Under the pieces are notes generated by a model. That model was not told the DNA's origin and ran no database searches. It saw only the letters and a list, made by a program, of their open reading frames with translations. The position numbers and the translations under genes are program-made. 64,000 nt of DNA, taken from NCBI RefSeq assembly GCF_963667685.1, contig NZ_OY763930.1, positions 1,470,501 through 1,534,500 of the forward strand, given 5' to 3'. Of this stretch, positions 42,246-50,129 are shown piece by piece. This stretch comes from Maridesulfovibrio sp. (GTDB taxonomy: Bacteria; Desulfobacterota; Desulfovibrionia; Desulfovibrionales; Desulfovibrionaceae). Each line of letters starts with the position of its first letter. The first letter of the stretch is position 1.

Positions 42246-43583
42246 ATGATCAAAAAAATTATTCTCAAAAATTTTCTGGCCCATGCTGAGACCGAGATAG
42301 AGCTTGGTCCGGGCATGACTGTACTGACCGGCCCCAACAACAGCGGTAAAAGTTCTGTTGTTGAGGCTTTGAGATGCATTGCGACCAACCCCCTGCCTAA
42401 GCATTTCATTCGTCACGGGGCCAAGAAAGCCCGTGTTGAATTGGAAATGGGTGACGGCGTACGCGTCGCCTGGGTTCGCAAAAAGAATACCGCATGGTAC
42501 GAAGTGTTGCGCCCAGGAGATGAAGAGTGGGAAGTCTACGCCAAATTCGGGCGAAACACCCCGGAAGATATCCTAAATATTTTACGTCTCAATCAGGTTC
42601 CATTGGAAGGCGGTAAATCGCTGGATGTACATATCGGCAATCAGCGTAACCCCATTTTTCTGCTTGACCAGCCGTCGTCGGTTGCAGCTCAGTTTTTTGC
42701 ATCTTCCTCAGAAGCTTCCCATCTGCTGGCCATGCAGACTGAACTTAAGACCCGCGTCCGGTCCGCCAAGCGCGAGAAGAAATTTCAACAGCAGAAAATG
42801 GATGAGATCAGCGCGGAGCTGGACGGCTTGCAGAGTTTACCGGATGTGACTTTGGAACTCGAAGCCGCGCGGGAATTGAAAGGGCTTATGGATAAGCTCG
42901 AAAATGAAATACCGCTAGTCGAAGGGTATTTTAAACGTAAGGGTGAACTGGAAAATTATAAAGACGCGCTCGCTGCAAGGGGTAAGGAGCTGGCCGGTTT
43001 GCAGGAAGTACCTGAACTTTTTCCTGATGCACCGCTTGAACGGCTGGTTTCGGGGTTAGGAGCTCTGCGTGCTCATGGGAAGAAACTGGAAACGCGATTT
43101 AGCGCTCTTTCCGGGCTGGAAATCCCGCCGGAACTATTTCCAGTCCAGCGTCTGGAAAATGATCTGGTGCGGCAAAATCAATTATCTTTAGCAGAAGCTA
43201 ATCGTTCCGCTCTGCGTAAGATTCTGGAACCATTGACTTCACCACCACAGATTGAAGACGTGTCCGCACTTTCCGCAACTATCAGCAATGTCGAGCGGGC
43301 CTTTGCTTTACGAGAAAAAATTGTGCAACGGTCTGAGGCATTAAATCCTTTGGTAGAGCCGCCTGAACTTTATGATCTTTCGCCTCTTACTCAGGCCATG
43401 AATAAATTATCTTCCATGCGTAATGCACAGAATGATGCGCATGGCAGGCTCAATGAACTGAAAAATTCCGAAACGGAACTTAAGCAGCAGATTGAAGATC
43501 GACTGGCTGAAATCGGCAATTGTCCATTGTGCGGCGGAGATCTTGATGTGCGGAAAATGATCGGGGAGAGCCATGAGTCTTGA
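42246..43583 (+). CDS. N-terminal half of a split Rad50/SbcC-like ATPase, with C-terminal zinc hook
   Basis: A 445-residue AAA/SMC-type protein. Residues 1-160 are the N-terminal ATPase lobe, with Walker A GPNNSGKSS at about 29-37 and a Q-loop region near FLLDQPSS. Residues 160-420 are helical, broken by five or so short units of the form PPEL-x-x-xx-L. The protein ends with a CPLCGG zinc-hook motif (Cys426, Cys429). The signature and Walker B motifs of full Rad50/SbcC are missing; they are in the gene at 44992-45630. The stop overlaps the nuclease gene by 11 bases. The ribosome site is weak. Confidence 0.85.
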   Translation: MIKKIILKNFLAHAETEIELGPGMTVLTGPNNSGKSSVVEALRCIATNPLPKHFIRHGAKKARVELEMGDGVRVAWVRKKNTAWYEVLRPGDEEWEVYAKFGRNTPEDILNILRLNQVPLEGGKSLDVHIGNQRNPIFLLDQPSSVAAQFFASSSEASHLLAMQTELKTRVRSAKREKKFQQQKMDEISAELDGLQSLPDVTLELEAARELKGLMDKLENEIPLVEGYFKRKGELENYKDALAARGKELAGLQEVPELFPDAPLERLVSGLGALRAHGKKLETRFSALSGLEIPPELFPVQRLENDLVRQNQLSLAEANRSALRKILEPLTSPPQIEDVSALSATISNVERAFALREKIVQRSEALNPLVEPPELYDLSPLTQAMNKLSSMRNAQNDAHGRLNELKNSETELKQQIEDRLAEIGNCPLCGGDLDVRKMIGESHES

Positions 43584-44526
43584 GAAAGTAACTGGCAACG
43601 GGCTTTTGCTGATCGGGGACCCGCATATTGCATCCACGCCGCCCGGGCAACGTCTTGGGGATTTTGCCGGAGATGTGTTGGCCAAGCTGGAGGCATGCTT
43701 CAAAAAATCACAGGAGCGTGACCTGATCCCGCTTATTCTCGGTGATCTTTTTCATTGGCCGCGGGATAACGGCAACTCTTTACTGGTGGATTTGATCAGC
43801 CTGTTCGGGGAATATAAGCCGTTTGTCCTTGTAGGGAACCACGATAAATATCAGGCCCGTTTTACACCGGATGTTTCCATGGCCGTTTTGAATGCCGCCG
43901 GCGTTATCCGGTTGATGAGTGAATATGGTCCGGCCTTTGAATTGGAGACTCCACAGGGGCTGGTGCTGGTGGGGGCTTCCCCGGACTGTACGCCAATTCC
44001 GAAAGAATTTGAGCGTGAAGACGGCAGATATGTCAAAGTCGTCTGGGTGACTCATCATAATATTTCATTTCCTGATTGCGAGAAAAAGCAGCATACAATC
44101 AAGGAAAAGCCGGGAATTGACTGGATAATAAACGGGCATATCCACGGTCCGCGCGATTCCATTACCAAAGGCATGACCACATGGGCCAACCCCGGTAATA
44201 TTACCCGTCTGGTTTTTTCCCGCTATGCTCTTGAGCGCAAAATGCAGGCTTCGGTATGGACCCCGGATTGCGCTGATCTTGAAAAATGGGAAATCCCGCA
44301 TCGTGATTTTTACGAAGTTTTTCCGGATCAGGAATTTCTGCCTGAAGCCGAAGACGCCGCAGCGGCGGAATCAAAATTTTTACAGGGCCTTGAGCGTCTG
44401 GCATGGAAACGAACCCATGAAGGCGAAGGTCTGAAACAGTTTTTAAAAGACAATATTGACCCGGAAGAGCCGGAAAGCTCGCTCATCTGGGAATTGTATA
44501 CGGAGGTTACCGATGGCAATGGGTAA
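43573..44526 (+). CDS. Mre11/SbcD-like metallophosphoesterase
   Basis: A 317-residue calcineurin-type phosphoesterase. All metal-site motifs are present: IGDPHIAS (Asp-x-His), GDLFHWP, VGNHDKY, THHNI and NGHIHGP. This is the pattern of the Mre11/SbcD nucleases. Residues 200-317 form a distinct C-terminal part rich in acidic residues. Its overlap with the Rad50-like half upstream (11 bases) and with the coiled-coil gene downstream (14 bases) indicates one complex. It should cut DNA ends or hairpins with manganese, by family. Confidence 0.88.
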   Translation: MSLEKVTGNGLLLIGDPHIASTPPGQRLGDFAGDVLAKLEACFKKSQERDLIPLILGDLFHWPRDNGNSLLVDLISLFGEYKPFVLVGNHDKYQARFTPDVSMAVLNAAGVIRLMSEYGPAFELETPQGLVLVGASPDCTPIPKEFEREDGRYVKVVWVTHHNISFPDCEKKQHTIKEKPGIDWIINGHIHGPRDSITKGMTTWANPGNITRLVFSRYALERKMQASVWTPDCADLEKWEIPHRDFYEVFPDQEFLPEAEDAAAAESKFLQGLERLAWKRTHEGEGLKQFLKDNIDPEEPESSLIWELYTEVTDGNG

Positions 44527-44827
44527 TGGAGCAAACAACGGTATGAGCCAGTCTGTGAACGGCTTGGAGCAGGAACTTAATCTGCTTAAAGAACAGTATA
44601 AATGGCTGCATGACAAGAAAATACGTACCGAGCAGGAACTCGCCAGCACCACCAGCCAGCTGGCTGCTTTGGAAGAAGAAGCCAAAGCGCAGTATGGGAC
44701 CAGCGATCCGCAGGAGCTGAACAAGCTGCTGGAAGAAAAGAAAGCTGAAAACGCACGGCTGGTTACTGAATATCGCCAGCATATCATGTCGATTAAAGAA
44801 GGACTTGATAATTTAGAGCAGGGGTAA
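44513..44827 (+). CDS. Small coiled-coil protein of the split Rad50/Mre11-like cluster
   Basis: A 104-residue protein, almost wholly helical and heptad-rich from about residue 18 (LEQELNLLKEQYKWL to HIMSIKEGLDNLEQG), with a short glycine/asparagine-rich start. It has no enzyme motif. GGAGG stands six bases before the ATG at 44513, inside the nuclease gene. By place and shape it could supply the coiled-coil arm or a bridge that the C-terminal ATPase half lacks. I know no named family for it. Confidence 0.75.
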   Translation: MAMGNGANNGMSQSVNGLEQELNLLKEQYKWLHDKKIRTEQELASTTSQLAALEEEAKAQYGTSDPQELNKLLEEKKAENARLVTEYRQHIMSIKEGLDNLEQG

Positions 44828-44913
44828 GTGCCTCGGCGGCCCTGCCGGGGGCCTTAAACCCTTTTGGAAAAGGGTTTAAGAATCCCAAAACTTTTTATTA
44901 GGGCTTCGCCGCT
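44828..44913 (+). repeat. Dispersed intergenic repeat, copy D1
   Basis: It begins GTGCCTCGGCGGCC at the stop of the coiled-coil gene. It holds a long hairpin TTAAACCCTTTTGGAAAAGG and its partner, then AAAACTTTTTATTAGGG, and ends CTTCGCCGCTG. It is the most complete copy and the reference for the family; the hairpin may act as a weak terminator. Confidence 0.8.
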
Positions 44914-44965
44914 GTGGTATCAGCATTGCAACTAATTTAATCAATCCCCCCCAACTAACGCATTT

Positions 44966-44987
44966 TGGGAAAAGGCCGCCGGAGGCC
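44966..44987 (-). repeat. Dispersed repeat, copy D2, short and inverted; supplies the next ribosome site
   Basis: Only the end module remains: minus strand GGCCTCCGGCGGCCTTTTCC. On the plus strand GGAGG at 44981-44985 lies six bases before the ATG at 44992. It completes the inverted pair with D1. Confidence 0.65.
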
Positions 44988-44991
44988 AAGT

Positions 44992-45630
44992 ATGGACCAA
45001 TCAGATATTACACTTGAATCTTTGGAACGTAGAGCGGACCGCTTGAGCGCGAAGGCATCCTCACGTATGGATGATTGGCTGGCCTTGCGTGAAGATGGCC
45101 GTAAGGTCGATGAATTTCTTGAAATTGCGCCTGTTGCGGCAGAACGTCTGGAAGATCTTTCCACGGCACTGTTCGGGGAACTGCTAAGCGAACTGGAAAC
45201 CAACCTGACCCATGCCATCCGGGAAATTCTGGGACAGGACCGTGAGGTCAAGGCCGTTGCCTCCATCCGCGATAAGAAATTGCAGGTCGATTTTCAGATT
45301 CTTAATCAGGGTGGCGAAGAAGATATCATGGTCGGGCAGGGCGGCTCCGTGTGTAATATCTTGTCCGTAGGGTTGCGGTTGATTGCCTTGTCCCGGCTCA
45401 ATCCTGAAGCGCACAGGCCGTTTCTGGTGCTTGATGAGCAGGATTGCTGGCTGCGCCCTGATCTTGTTCCCGGATTTATGGAACTGATCGGAACAATTGC
45501 CGAGCGGCTCGGCTTTCAGGTGCTGGTTATCAGTCATCATCCTCTGGATTTATTCTCTGAGAGCGCAGATGCCATTCTGGCCCTGCAACCGCAAAAAGAA
45601 GGCGGGCCGATTGTAGAACTGGTTAAGTAG
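44992..45630 (+). CDS. C-terminal half of a split Rad50/SbcC-like ATPase
   Basis: A 212-residue protein that carries the second half of an SMC-type ATPase. After a short helical start (about 1-75) come the signature region GQGGSVCNILSVGLRLIAL, Walker B with D-loop FLVLDEQDCWLRPDL, and the switch histidine in VLVISHHPLD. There is no Walker A and almost no coiled coil. It should dimerise with the N-terminal half encoded at 42246 to form a full ATP site. The start has its ribosome site within the repeat copy D2. It is placed in the operon after the nuclease and coiled-coil genes. Confidence 0.83.
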   Translation: MDQSDITLESLERRADRLSAKASSRMDDWLALREDGRKVDEFLEIAPVAAERLEDLSTALFGELLSELETNLTHAIREILGQDREVKAVASIRDKKLQVDFQILNQGGEEDIMVGQGGSVCNILSVGLRLIALSRLNPEAHRPFLVLDEQDCWLRPDLVPGFMELIGTIAERLGFQVLVISHHPLDLFSESADAILALQPQKEGGPIVELVK

Positions 45631-45728
45631 GGACTTGAAATTAAAGAGCAGGTCTTTTGCTGGTTGTTTGCAGATTTTTGCTGTATCCTGCCAACAGTTA
45701 ACCAAGATTATTAGCGGAGTTTATATAA

Positions 45729-45998
45729 ATGGCTGAGCAAAGTCTGAAACGCATTCTGGATATCCCTCTCGAAGTCAAAGTCGAAATGGGACGGACCAAG
45801 CTTTTGGTCAATGAAATTATCCAGTTTGGTCAAGGAACGGTTATCGAGCTGCATAAGCTGGCCGGAGAGCCGCTGGATATGTACGTGGAAGGCCGGTTGG
45901 TCGCGCGCGGAGAACTTGTTGTGATTAATGAGAATTTTGGATTCAGGGTAACTGAGATCATCAAGCCTGAGGACAGGATTAAAAAGCTGGGCTTGTAA
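45729..45998 (+). CDS. fliN: Flagellar motor switch protein FliN
   Basis: An 89-residue protein consisting of a single SpoA/FliN domain: ILDIPLEVKVEMGRTKL, then FGQGTVIELHKLAGEPLDM and GELVVINENFGFRVTEII. It is part of the C-ring that sets motor direction. FliN is often longer at the N-terminus (about 130 residues in E. coli), so this is a minimal form. It is not in a flagellar operon here. A GGAG site lies ahead of the ATG. Confidence 0.9.
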   Translation: MAEQSLKRILDIPLEVKVEMGRTKLLVNEIIQFGQGTVIELHKLAGEPLDMYVEGRLVARGELVVINENFGFRVTEIIKPEDRIKKLGL

Positions 45999-46041
45999 CC
46001 GGGATAATACTGAAACCGCGACAAAAGTTCCCGAGATTAAC

Positions 46042-46066
46042 GCCCCCTGCAAACGGGGGCTTTGTT
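46042..46066 (+). terminator. Probable terminator of fliN
   Basis: GCCCCC pairs with GGGGGC around a seven-base loop, followed by TTTGTTTT, 43 bases after the stop. The stem is short. Confidence 0.6.
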
Positions 46067-46148
46067 TTGGCTCTATCTGCCACAAAAGAGGCTGTTGTTA
46101 TCTCATGCAGCCTCGGATAAGAGTTTTTCCGCAAGGAGGTCACATTAA

Positions 46149-47741
46149 GTGTCATCGCTAAATGATTCGTTTAATAAACAGCCGGTGCTTTGGGCAGCAG
46201 CTATAATTTTTATAAGTACCTTTGCAAGGCTCTGGTTTCTGGGAACCGGGCAGCTCAACCTTGTGCAGGATGAGGCTCAGTATTGGGATTGGACCCGGCA
46301 CATGCAGCTTACCTATTACTCCAAGGGGCCGCTTATTGCCTGGATTATCGGGCTGTGGACTTCAGTTTTCGGGAATACCGAGTTCGGGGTACGCTTCGGA
46401 TCTGTGGTCGGTCTGTTCCTGACCCAGATTGTTCTTTATCTGGGAATGGCGAAGATGTGGAAACGCCCCATAGCCGCTATCTGGACTTTGATTATTTTCA
46501 ATGCCATGCCTGTATATCTGGCATTGGGAATACTGATGACCACAGATAACCCATTCATTCTTTGCTGGAGCTGCGCTTTCTTTGCTCTTTATAAAGCCTC
46601 ACTGCCGCATGAGCCCGGAATAGAGCGAGATTCCAATGAATCGCGCACAAAACCTTTCTGGGTAATCGCGGTTTTCTTCGGGCTTGGAATCCTCGCCAAA
46701 TATACCATGCTCGGGTTTGCCGGTCTTTCGGTCATGTACGGGCTGTTGCTCATGCGCAGGGAAAGGTTGCCCCGCGGCTTTTGGCGTAAGCTCATGCTTG
46801 CTCTCGGGGGAGGGATTTTTCTGGGCTTTCTGCCTACTTTGATCTGGAATATGCAGAACAATTTCGTGGGCTACAAGCACGTACTTTTTCTGATAGGCGC
46901 TTCCGGGTCCAAGGCGTCACATCTGTTGCGTTTTGACCGTTTCCTGCCCTTTTTGGGTGAGCAGGTGGGCATGGCTACCCCGTGGTGGCTGGCCTTTATG
47001 TTCATCGGTGGTTTCGCGTCACTTTTCTTTGTGCTTAAAGGCAAAGGACGTAACTTGATGAACCTGAGCTACCGTCAGAGTGCATTGCTTTCTGTTTTTT
47101 TTCTTCCGGTCTGGATTTTCTTTTTTATGTGGAGTTTCCACGCCAAGGTGCTCGGCAACTGGGCTGTCATTTCTTATGTCAGCGGTGTGATGATTGCCGG
47201 CTTCGCTTTTGAGAGTTTTTGGGCACGCCGCGGCCGGATGCGGTCCCTTTGGCTGGCTTTAAGTCTGGTGATCTTTGTGGTTCTCCATTTCCAGAATCTT
47301 GTTCCCCTGCCGGACAATCTTAACCCCACGCATCGCTTAAAAGGGTGGACAGACCTTGGTCAGCAGGTGGTGGAGTTGGAAAAGACCCAGTTTAAGGACC
47401 CGTCTAAAGTTTTTGTCATGAGTGATGAATATGATATGACTGCAGCACTGGCTTTTTATGTGCCGGGCCAGCCGCGCACTTACTGCGCATGGATTGACCG
47501 CCGCATGAACCAGTATGATATGTGGCCCGGTCCGGAAGACAAGATAGGGTGGGACTGCATTTACGTGATCAAGAAATTCAATGATACCCCTAACAAAGAG
47601 ATGGAGAAGATGTTCAAGCGGGTAAGTTCTCCTATCTTCATTCAGACCACTTTTAGAGGTAAGCCGTCCCGTAAATTCACCGTCTATCTTTGTTATGGCT
47701 ATAACGGCTACTGGCCGCATGACCCACGTCTGAGATTTTAA
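46149..47741 (+). CDS. GT39-family (ArnT/PMT-like) integral membrane glycosyltransferase
   Basis: A 530-residue inner-membrane protein with about 10-12 hydrophobic helices. The first periplasmic loop has the family motif QDEAQYWDWTRHM, with the catalytic acid, and LTYYSKGPLIAW follows. A C-terminal periplasmic domain (about 400-530) ends the protein. Relatives transfer a sugar from polyprenyl phosphate to lipid A or proteins. The acceptor here is unknown. The GTG start at 46149 is nine bases after AAGGAGG. Confidence 0.87.
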   Translation: MSSLNDSFNKQPVLWAAAIIFISTFARLWFLGTGQLNLVQDEAQYWDWTRHMQLTYYSKGPLIAWIIGLWTSVFGNTEFGVRFGSVVGLFLTQIVLYLGMAKMWKRPIAAIWTLIIFNAMPVYLALGILMTTDNPFILCWSCAFFALYKASLPHEPGIERDSNESRTKPFWVIAVFFGLGILAKYTMLGFAGLSVMYGLLLMRRERLPRGFWRKLMLALGGGIFLGFLPTLIWNMQNNFVGYKHVLFLIGASGSKASHLLRFDRFLPFLGEQVGMATPWWLAFMFIGGFASLFFVLKGKGRNLMNLSYRQSALLSVFFLPVWIFFFMWSFHAKVLGNWAVISYVSGVMIAGFAFESFWARRGRMRSLWLALSLVIFVVLHFQNLVPLPDNLNPTHRLKGWTDLGQQVVELEKTQFKDPSKVFVMSDEYDMTAALAFYVPGQPRTYCAWIDRRMNQYDMWPGPEDKIGWDCIYVIKKFNDTPNKEMEKMFKRVSSPIFIQTTFRGKPSRKFTVYLCYGYNGYWPHDPRLRF

Positions 47742-47762
47742 CCTGCCGATTCAGAACTAAAG

Positions 47763-47800
47763 AAAAGCCCCTTTGACAGTAGTCAAAGGGGCTTTTCTTT
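47763..47800 (+). terminator. Terminator of the GT39 gene
   Basis: AAAAGCCCCTTTGAC pairs perfectly with GTCAAAGGGGCTTTT around a four-base loop, followed by CTTTT. It lies 21 bases after the stop. Confidence 0.92.
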
Positions 47801-47966
47801 TCGCGTATTGAAGAAAAAAAGAGAAATATTTTTTGAAATGTGTTGCGGACTGTGACCGACAGTAGACGTTTCGTTTGTTATTTTGCCCGTAATTTCAGGC
47901 TATTTAATACTTGTTGGAGTGTTGTTGCAGAAAATTATGAACATAAATGCATTTCTTTGACATTTT

Positions 47967-48000
47967 TTGACAAATAGTGTCATAAGAACTACATTGTAGT
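47967..48000 (+). promoter_or_regulatory. Promoter with two overlapping dyads before the small HTH gene
   Basis: TTGACA (47967-47972) and TACATT (47990-47995) are 17 bases apart. The dyad TGACA-AATAG-TGTCA (47968-47982) covers the -35, and ACTACA-T-TGTAGT (47988-48000) covers the -10. A further TTGACA lies at 47957. This arrangement is typical of a repressed promoter; the regulator may be the HTH protein itself. Confidence 0.6.
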
Positions 48001-48027
48001 GTAATTTTGAAAAATCAGGATAAGTCT

Positions 48028-48264
48028 TTGACTCCCTCGCCTACGCTATACACGGTTCGTGAGATTGCCGACACCCTTAGAATCCATCCCCGGACGGCTT
48101 ACAGGCTGATTCAGGAGGGTAAGATCAGAGGCATTAAGGTTGGCAGTCAGTGGCGTGTGCCGGAAAGTTCCCTGCTGGAATATATTGAATCCGGTTTGAA
48201 GGCTGCGCCAAAGAAGGCAAAACGCGGCAAAGACGGACCTGAACAACTGAAACTGCCCATTTGA
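48028..48264 (+). CDS. Small excisionase/BldC-type helix-turn-helix protein
   Basis: A 78-residue DNA-binding protein. The HTH_17-type domain is clear: LYTVREIADTLRIHPRTAYRL, then the wing IRGIKVGSQWRVPES and a closing helix. A basic tail (APKKAKRGK) follows. The start is the TTG at 48028, with AGGA seven bases upstream and about 26 bases after the predicted transcription start; a TTG at 48007 would leave no room for a ribosome site. No integrase or phage gene is near, so it is probably a local regulator and not a recombination factor. Confidence 0.78.
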   Translation: MTPSPTLYTVREIADTLRIHPRTAYRLIQEGKIRGIKVGSQWRVPESSLLEYIESGLKAAPKKAKRGKDGPEQLKLPI

Positions 48265-48286
48265 CAAATATCGGTGGACAAGGATC

Positions 48287-48670
48287 ATGAAAAAGTCAGC
48301 TACCCTGAAACGGGTGACTCTGGAAAATGATTTTGGCGGCCAGATTTCCTTTATCGGGAAACTTGAAAATGAATCTCTCAATTACAATGAAGACAGCGGG
48401 GAGCTGGTATCTGAGAAGATTTACAGTACCGAGAAAGGGCGCACAGGCTATTCCATTGCAACCAGAAATGGTGGGGAGCGTGACAGAAGGGCATATCTGA
48501 TGGAAGATCAGGGTAAAACCTGTATAGTCTCCAATGGGTCCATTCTGCTCGGATTGGATACGGACGTGATGCTCACATTCTGCGCGCAGGCTCTGGCTGA
48601 AATGGCAAAAAACAGATCTGAAGATGAATTGGAATTTGTAAAGAAACAATTGCAGGTGGTTAACGGATAA
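48287..48670 (+). CDS. Unknown protein encoded with the HTH gene
   Basis: A 127-residue soluble protein with no motif I recognise. The N-terminal two thirds look beta-rich (GGQISFIGKLENESLNYN, RDRRAYLMEDQGKTCIVS), followed by two helices (VMLTFCAQALAEMAKN, EDELEFVKKQLQ). AAGGA precedes the ATG. It lies 22 bases after the HTH gene and ends at a strong terminator, so the two form a bicistronic unit. Function unknown. Confidence 0.68.
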   Translation: MKKSATLKRVTLENDFGGQISFIGKLENESLNYNEDSGELVSEKIYSTEKGRTGYSIATRNGGERDRRAYLMEDQGKTCIVSNGSILLGLDTDVMLTFCAQALAEMAKNRSEDELEFVKKQLQVVNG

Positions 48671-48697
48671 ACCGTTTTGGCTGCAACGGATTAACAA

Positions 48698-48753
48698 GCA
48701 CGACAAAAAAAGTCCCCGGAACGATGATGTTCCGGGGACTTTTTTTGTCGTGC
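48698..48753. terminator. Very strong bidirectional terminator between convergent genes
   Basis: Two 25-base arms pair perfectly around a six-base loop. The outer part includes seven A and seven T, the inner part AGTCCCCGGAAC and its complement. It serves the gene at 48287 and, on the other strand, the DUF2959 gene. Confidence 0.95.
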
Positions 48754-48764
48754 CTACGGCAATC

Positions 48765-49421
48765 TTAATTCTTTTTCAATTCTTTGATAAACGCATCCGC
48801 TTCGTCAATTGAACGCTGCATTTCCTTGATCAACCTGCCGATGTCGGCTTCTAGGGTATTCAGATCAGATTTAAGTGAAGCTATAGCCTGTGCATTCAGG
48901 TTGTGCTTGAGGTACAGGACCTGATCTTTGAATACATTAAGCACGGGATCTATTTTCTTTTCAGCTTTACGCATGGCGGCCAGCAGGCGTTTGAATTTGC
49001 TTTTGGTTTTGGAGAGCTTAACCCGGCTGTCATTACGCAGTTTGGTACTGGTGTACTGGGAAAGTTCGTTGTTCCATTCCTCGAACAGGTCATTACCTAC
49101 TTCTTCTACTGCATCAATCCTCTTGCGGACTTCGAGCGCTGCGGCTTCACTGCTTTCATATTCATCGTTTAGGCGTTCGTATATTTCCTGAAGATCACCG
49201 CCGTGAAATCCGGTCAGGGCACTGAATTTTTCGAGGGCACTTTTAAATTGTTCACTGGCCTCTTCCTGTGATTCCTGAGCCTTCTCCACATTGGAAACAA
49301 GAATATCCCGCTTATGATAGCCAAAACTTTCCATAGTTTTGTAGTAGGCGGACTGACATCCGGCCAGTCCCAGTGTCATGGCTATGATTATGCCAAGGGC
49401 GATCCTATTCTTCAGGTGCAT
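48765..49421 (-). CDS. DUF2959 lipoprotein
   Basis: A 218-residue protein with a lipoprotein signal ending at GLAGC (Cys about residue 22). The mature protein starts QSAYYKTMESFGYHKRDIL, which is the DUF2959 hallmark, and is otherwise almost wholly helical and charged, with coiled-coil-like stretches. The molecular role is unknown. The ATG at 49421 follows GGAGG; an earlier ATG at 49457 has no support. Confidence 0.82.
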   Translation of the reverse strand: MHLKNRIALGIIIAMTLGLAGCQSAYYKTMESFGYHKRDILVSNVEKAQESQEEASEQFKSALEKFSALTGFHGGDLQEIYERLNDEYESSEAAALEVRKRIDAVEEVGNDLFEEWNNELSQYTSTKLRNDSRVKLSKTKSKFKRLLAAMRKAEKKIDPVLNVFKDQVLYLKHNLNAQAIASLKSDLNTLEADIGRLIKEMQRSIDEADAFIKELKKN

Positions 49422-49485
49422 GAAATTTCCTCCGAGAATGATTTTAGAAGCTTGCAACCTACATAAAAGTTAGGATGCCGGTTGT

Positions 49486-49522
49486 CAAAAAAAAGTCCCC
49501 TGCCACATTATGGCCGGGGACT
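49486..49522 (-). terminator. Terminator of the cyclophilin gene
   Basis: On the minus strand AGTCCCCGGCCA pairs with TGGCAGGGGACT (one mismatch) and is followed by a run of eight T. It lies 22 bases after the stop. Confidence 0.88.
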
Positions 49523-49544
49523 ATGAAGTTATGTTTAACTCAGT

Positions 49545-50129
49545 TTACTGCTTAACTTCTTCAGCTTTAATGATGGTAATTGGTTTAACCGGCACATCAT
49601 CAAAATGTCCTTTGCGGAAAGTTACGGTTTTAGCGATCTTGTCGACAACTTTTTTACCGCCGATGACTTTACCGAAAACAGCGTATCCCCAACCTGATCC
49701 GGATTCGGACTTGAAGTTCAGGAAAGCATTATCTTTTACGTTGATAAAAAATTGATCGGTGGCGGAGTGCGGATCATTTGTCCTCGCCATCGCTATGGTG
49801 TATTTATCATTGTATAGGCCATTACGGGCTTCGTTTTTAATCGGTGCGTGAGTGGGACGGGGCTGCATATTTACGTCAAAGTTTCCACCTTGGATCATGA
49901 AGCCGTCGATAACTCGGTGAAAGATTGTGCCGCTGTAGTGACCTTCGTTAACGTAGCGAAGAAAGTTGGCAACTGTTTCGGGAGCTTTGTCTTTATCCAG
50001 CTCAAGTACGATATTACCCATACTGGTCTGGATTTTTACGAAAACTTTGTCTCCAGCCGCATTGGCGGTTCCGGCAAAAAGGGCAGCGCAGAAAAGAGCA
50101 CTTACCAGTATTATTTTGAAGAGTTTCAT
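49545..50129 (-). CDS. ppiA: Exported cyclophilin-type peptidyl-prolyl isomerase
   Basis: A 194-residue periplasmic proline isomerase. A Sec signal peptide ends near NAAGD (about residue 24). The cyclophilin core shows GTIFHRVIDGFMIQGGNFD (catalytic Arg) and FFINVKDNAFLNF. The length suits PpiA. It should speed folding of exported proteins. AAGGAGG-type sequence lies before the ATG, and a terminator follows the gene. Confidence 0.93.
   Translation of the reverse strand: MKLFKIILVSALFCAALFAGTANAAGDKVFVKIQTSMGNIVLELDKDKAPETVANFLRYVNEGHYSGTIFHRVIDGFMIQGGNFDVNMQPRPTHAPIKNEARNGLYNDKYTIAMARTNDPHSATDQFFINVKDNAFLNFKSESGSGWGYAVFGKVIGGKKVVDKIAKTVTFRKGHFDDVPVKPITIIKAEEVKQ

Noticed and set aside
42246..45630. 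Frameshifted or broken SbcC gene
   Set aside because: A break is not the best explanation: two intact genes lie between the halves, the overlaps are designed-looking, the zinc-hook motif stands right at the end of the first half, and the second half has its own ribosome site.
48028..48264. Phage or integrative-element excisionase
   Set aside because: No integrase, phage gene, attachment repeat or composition change is seen around it; a plain regulator is simpler.
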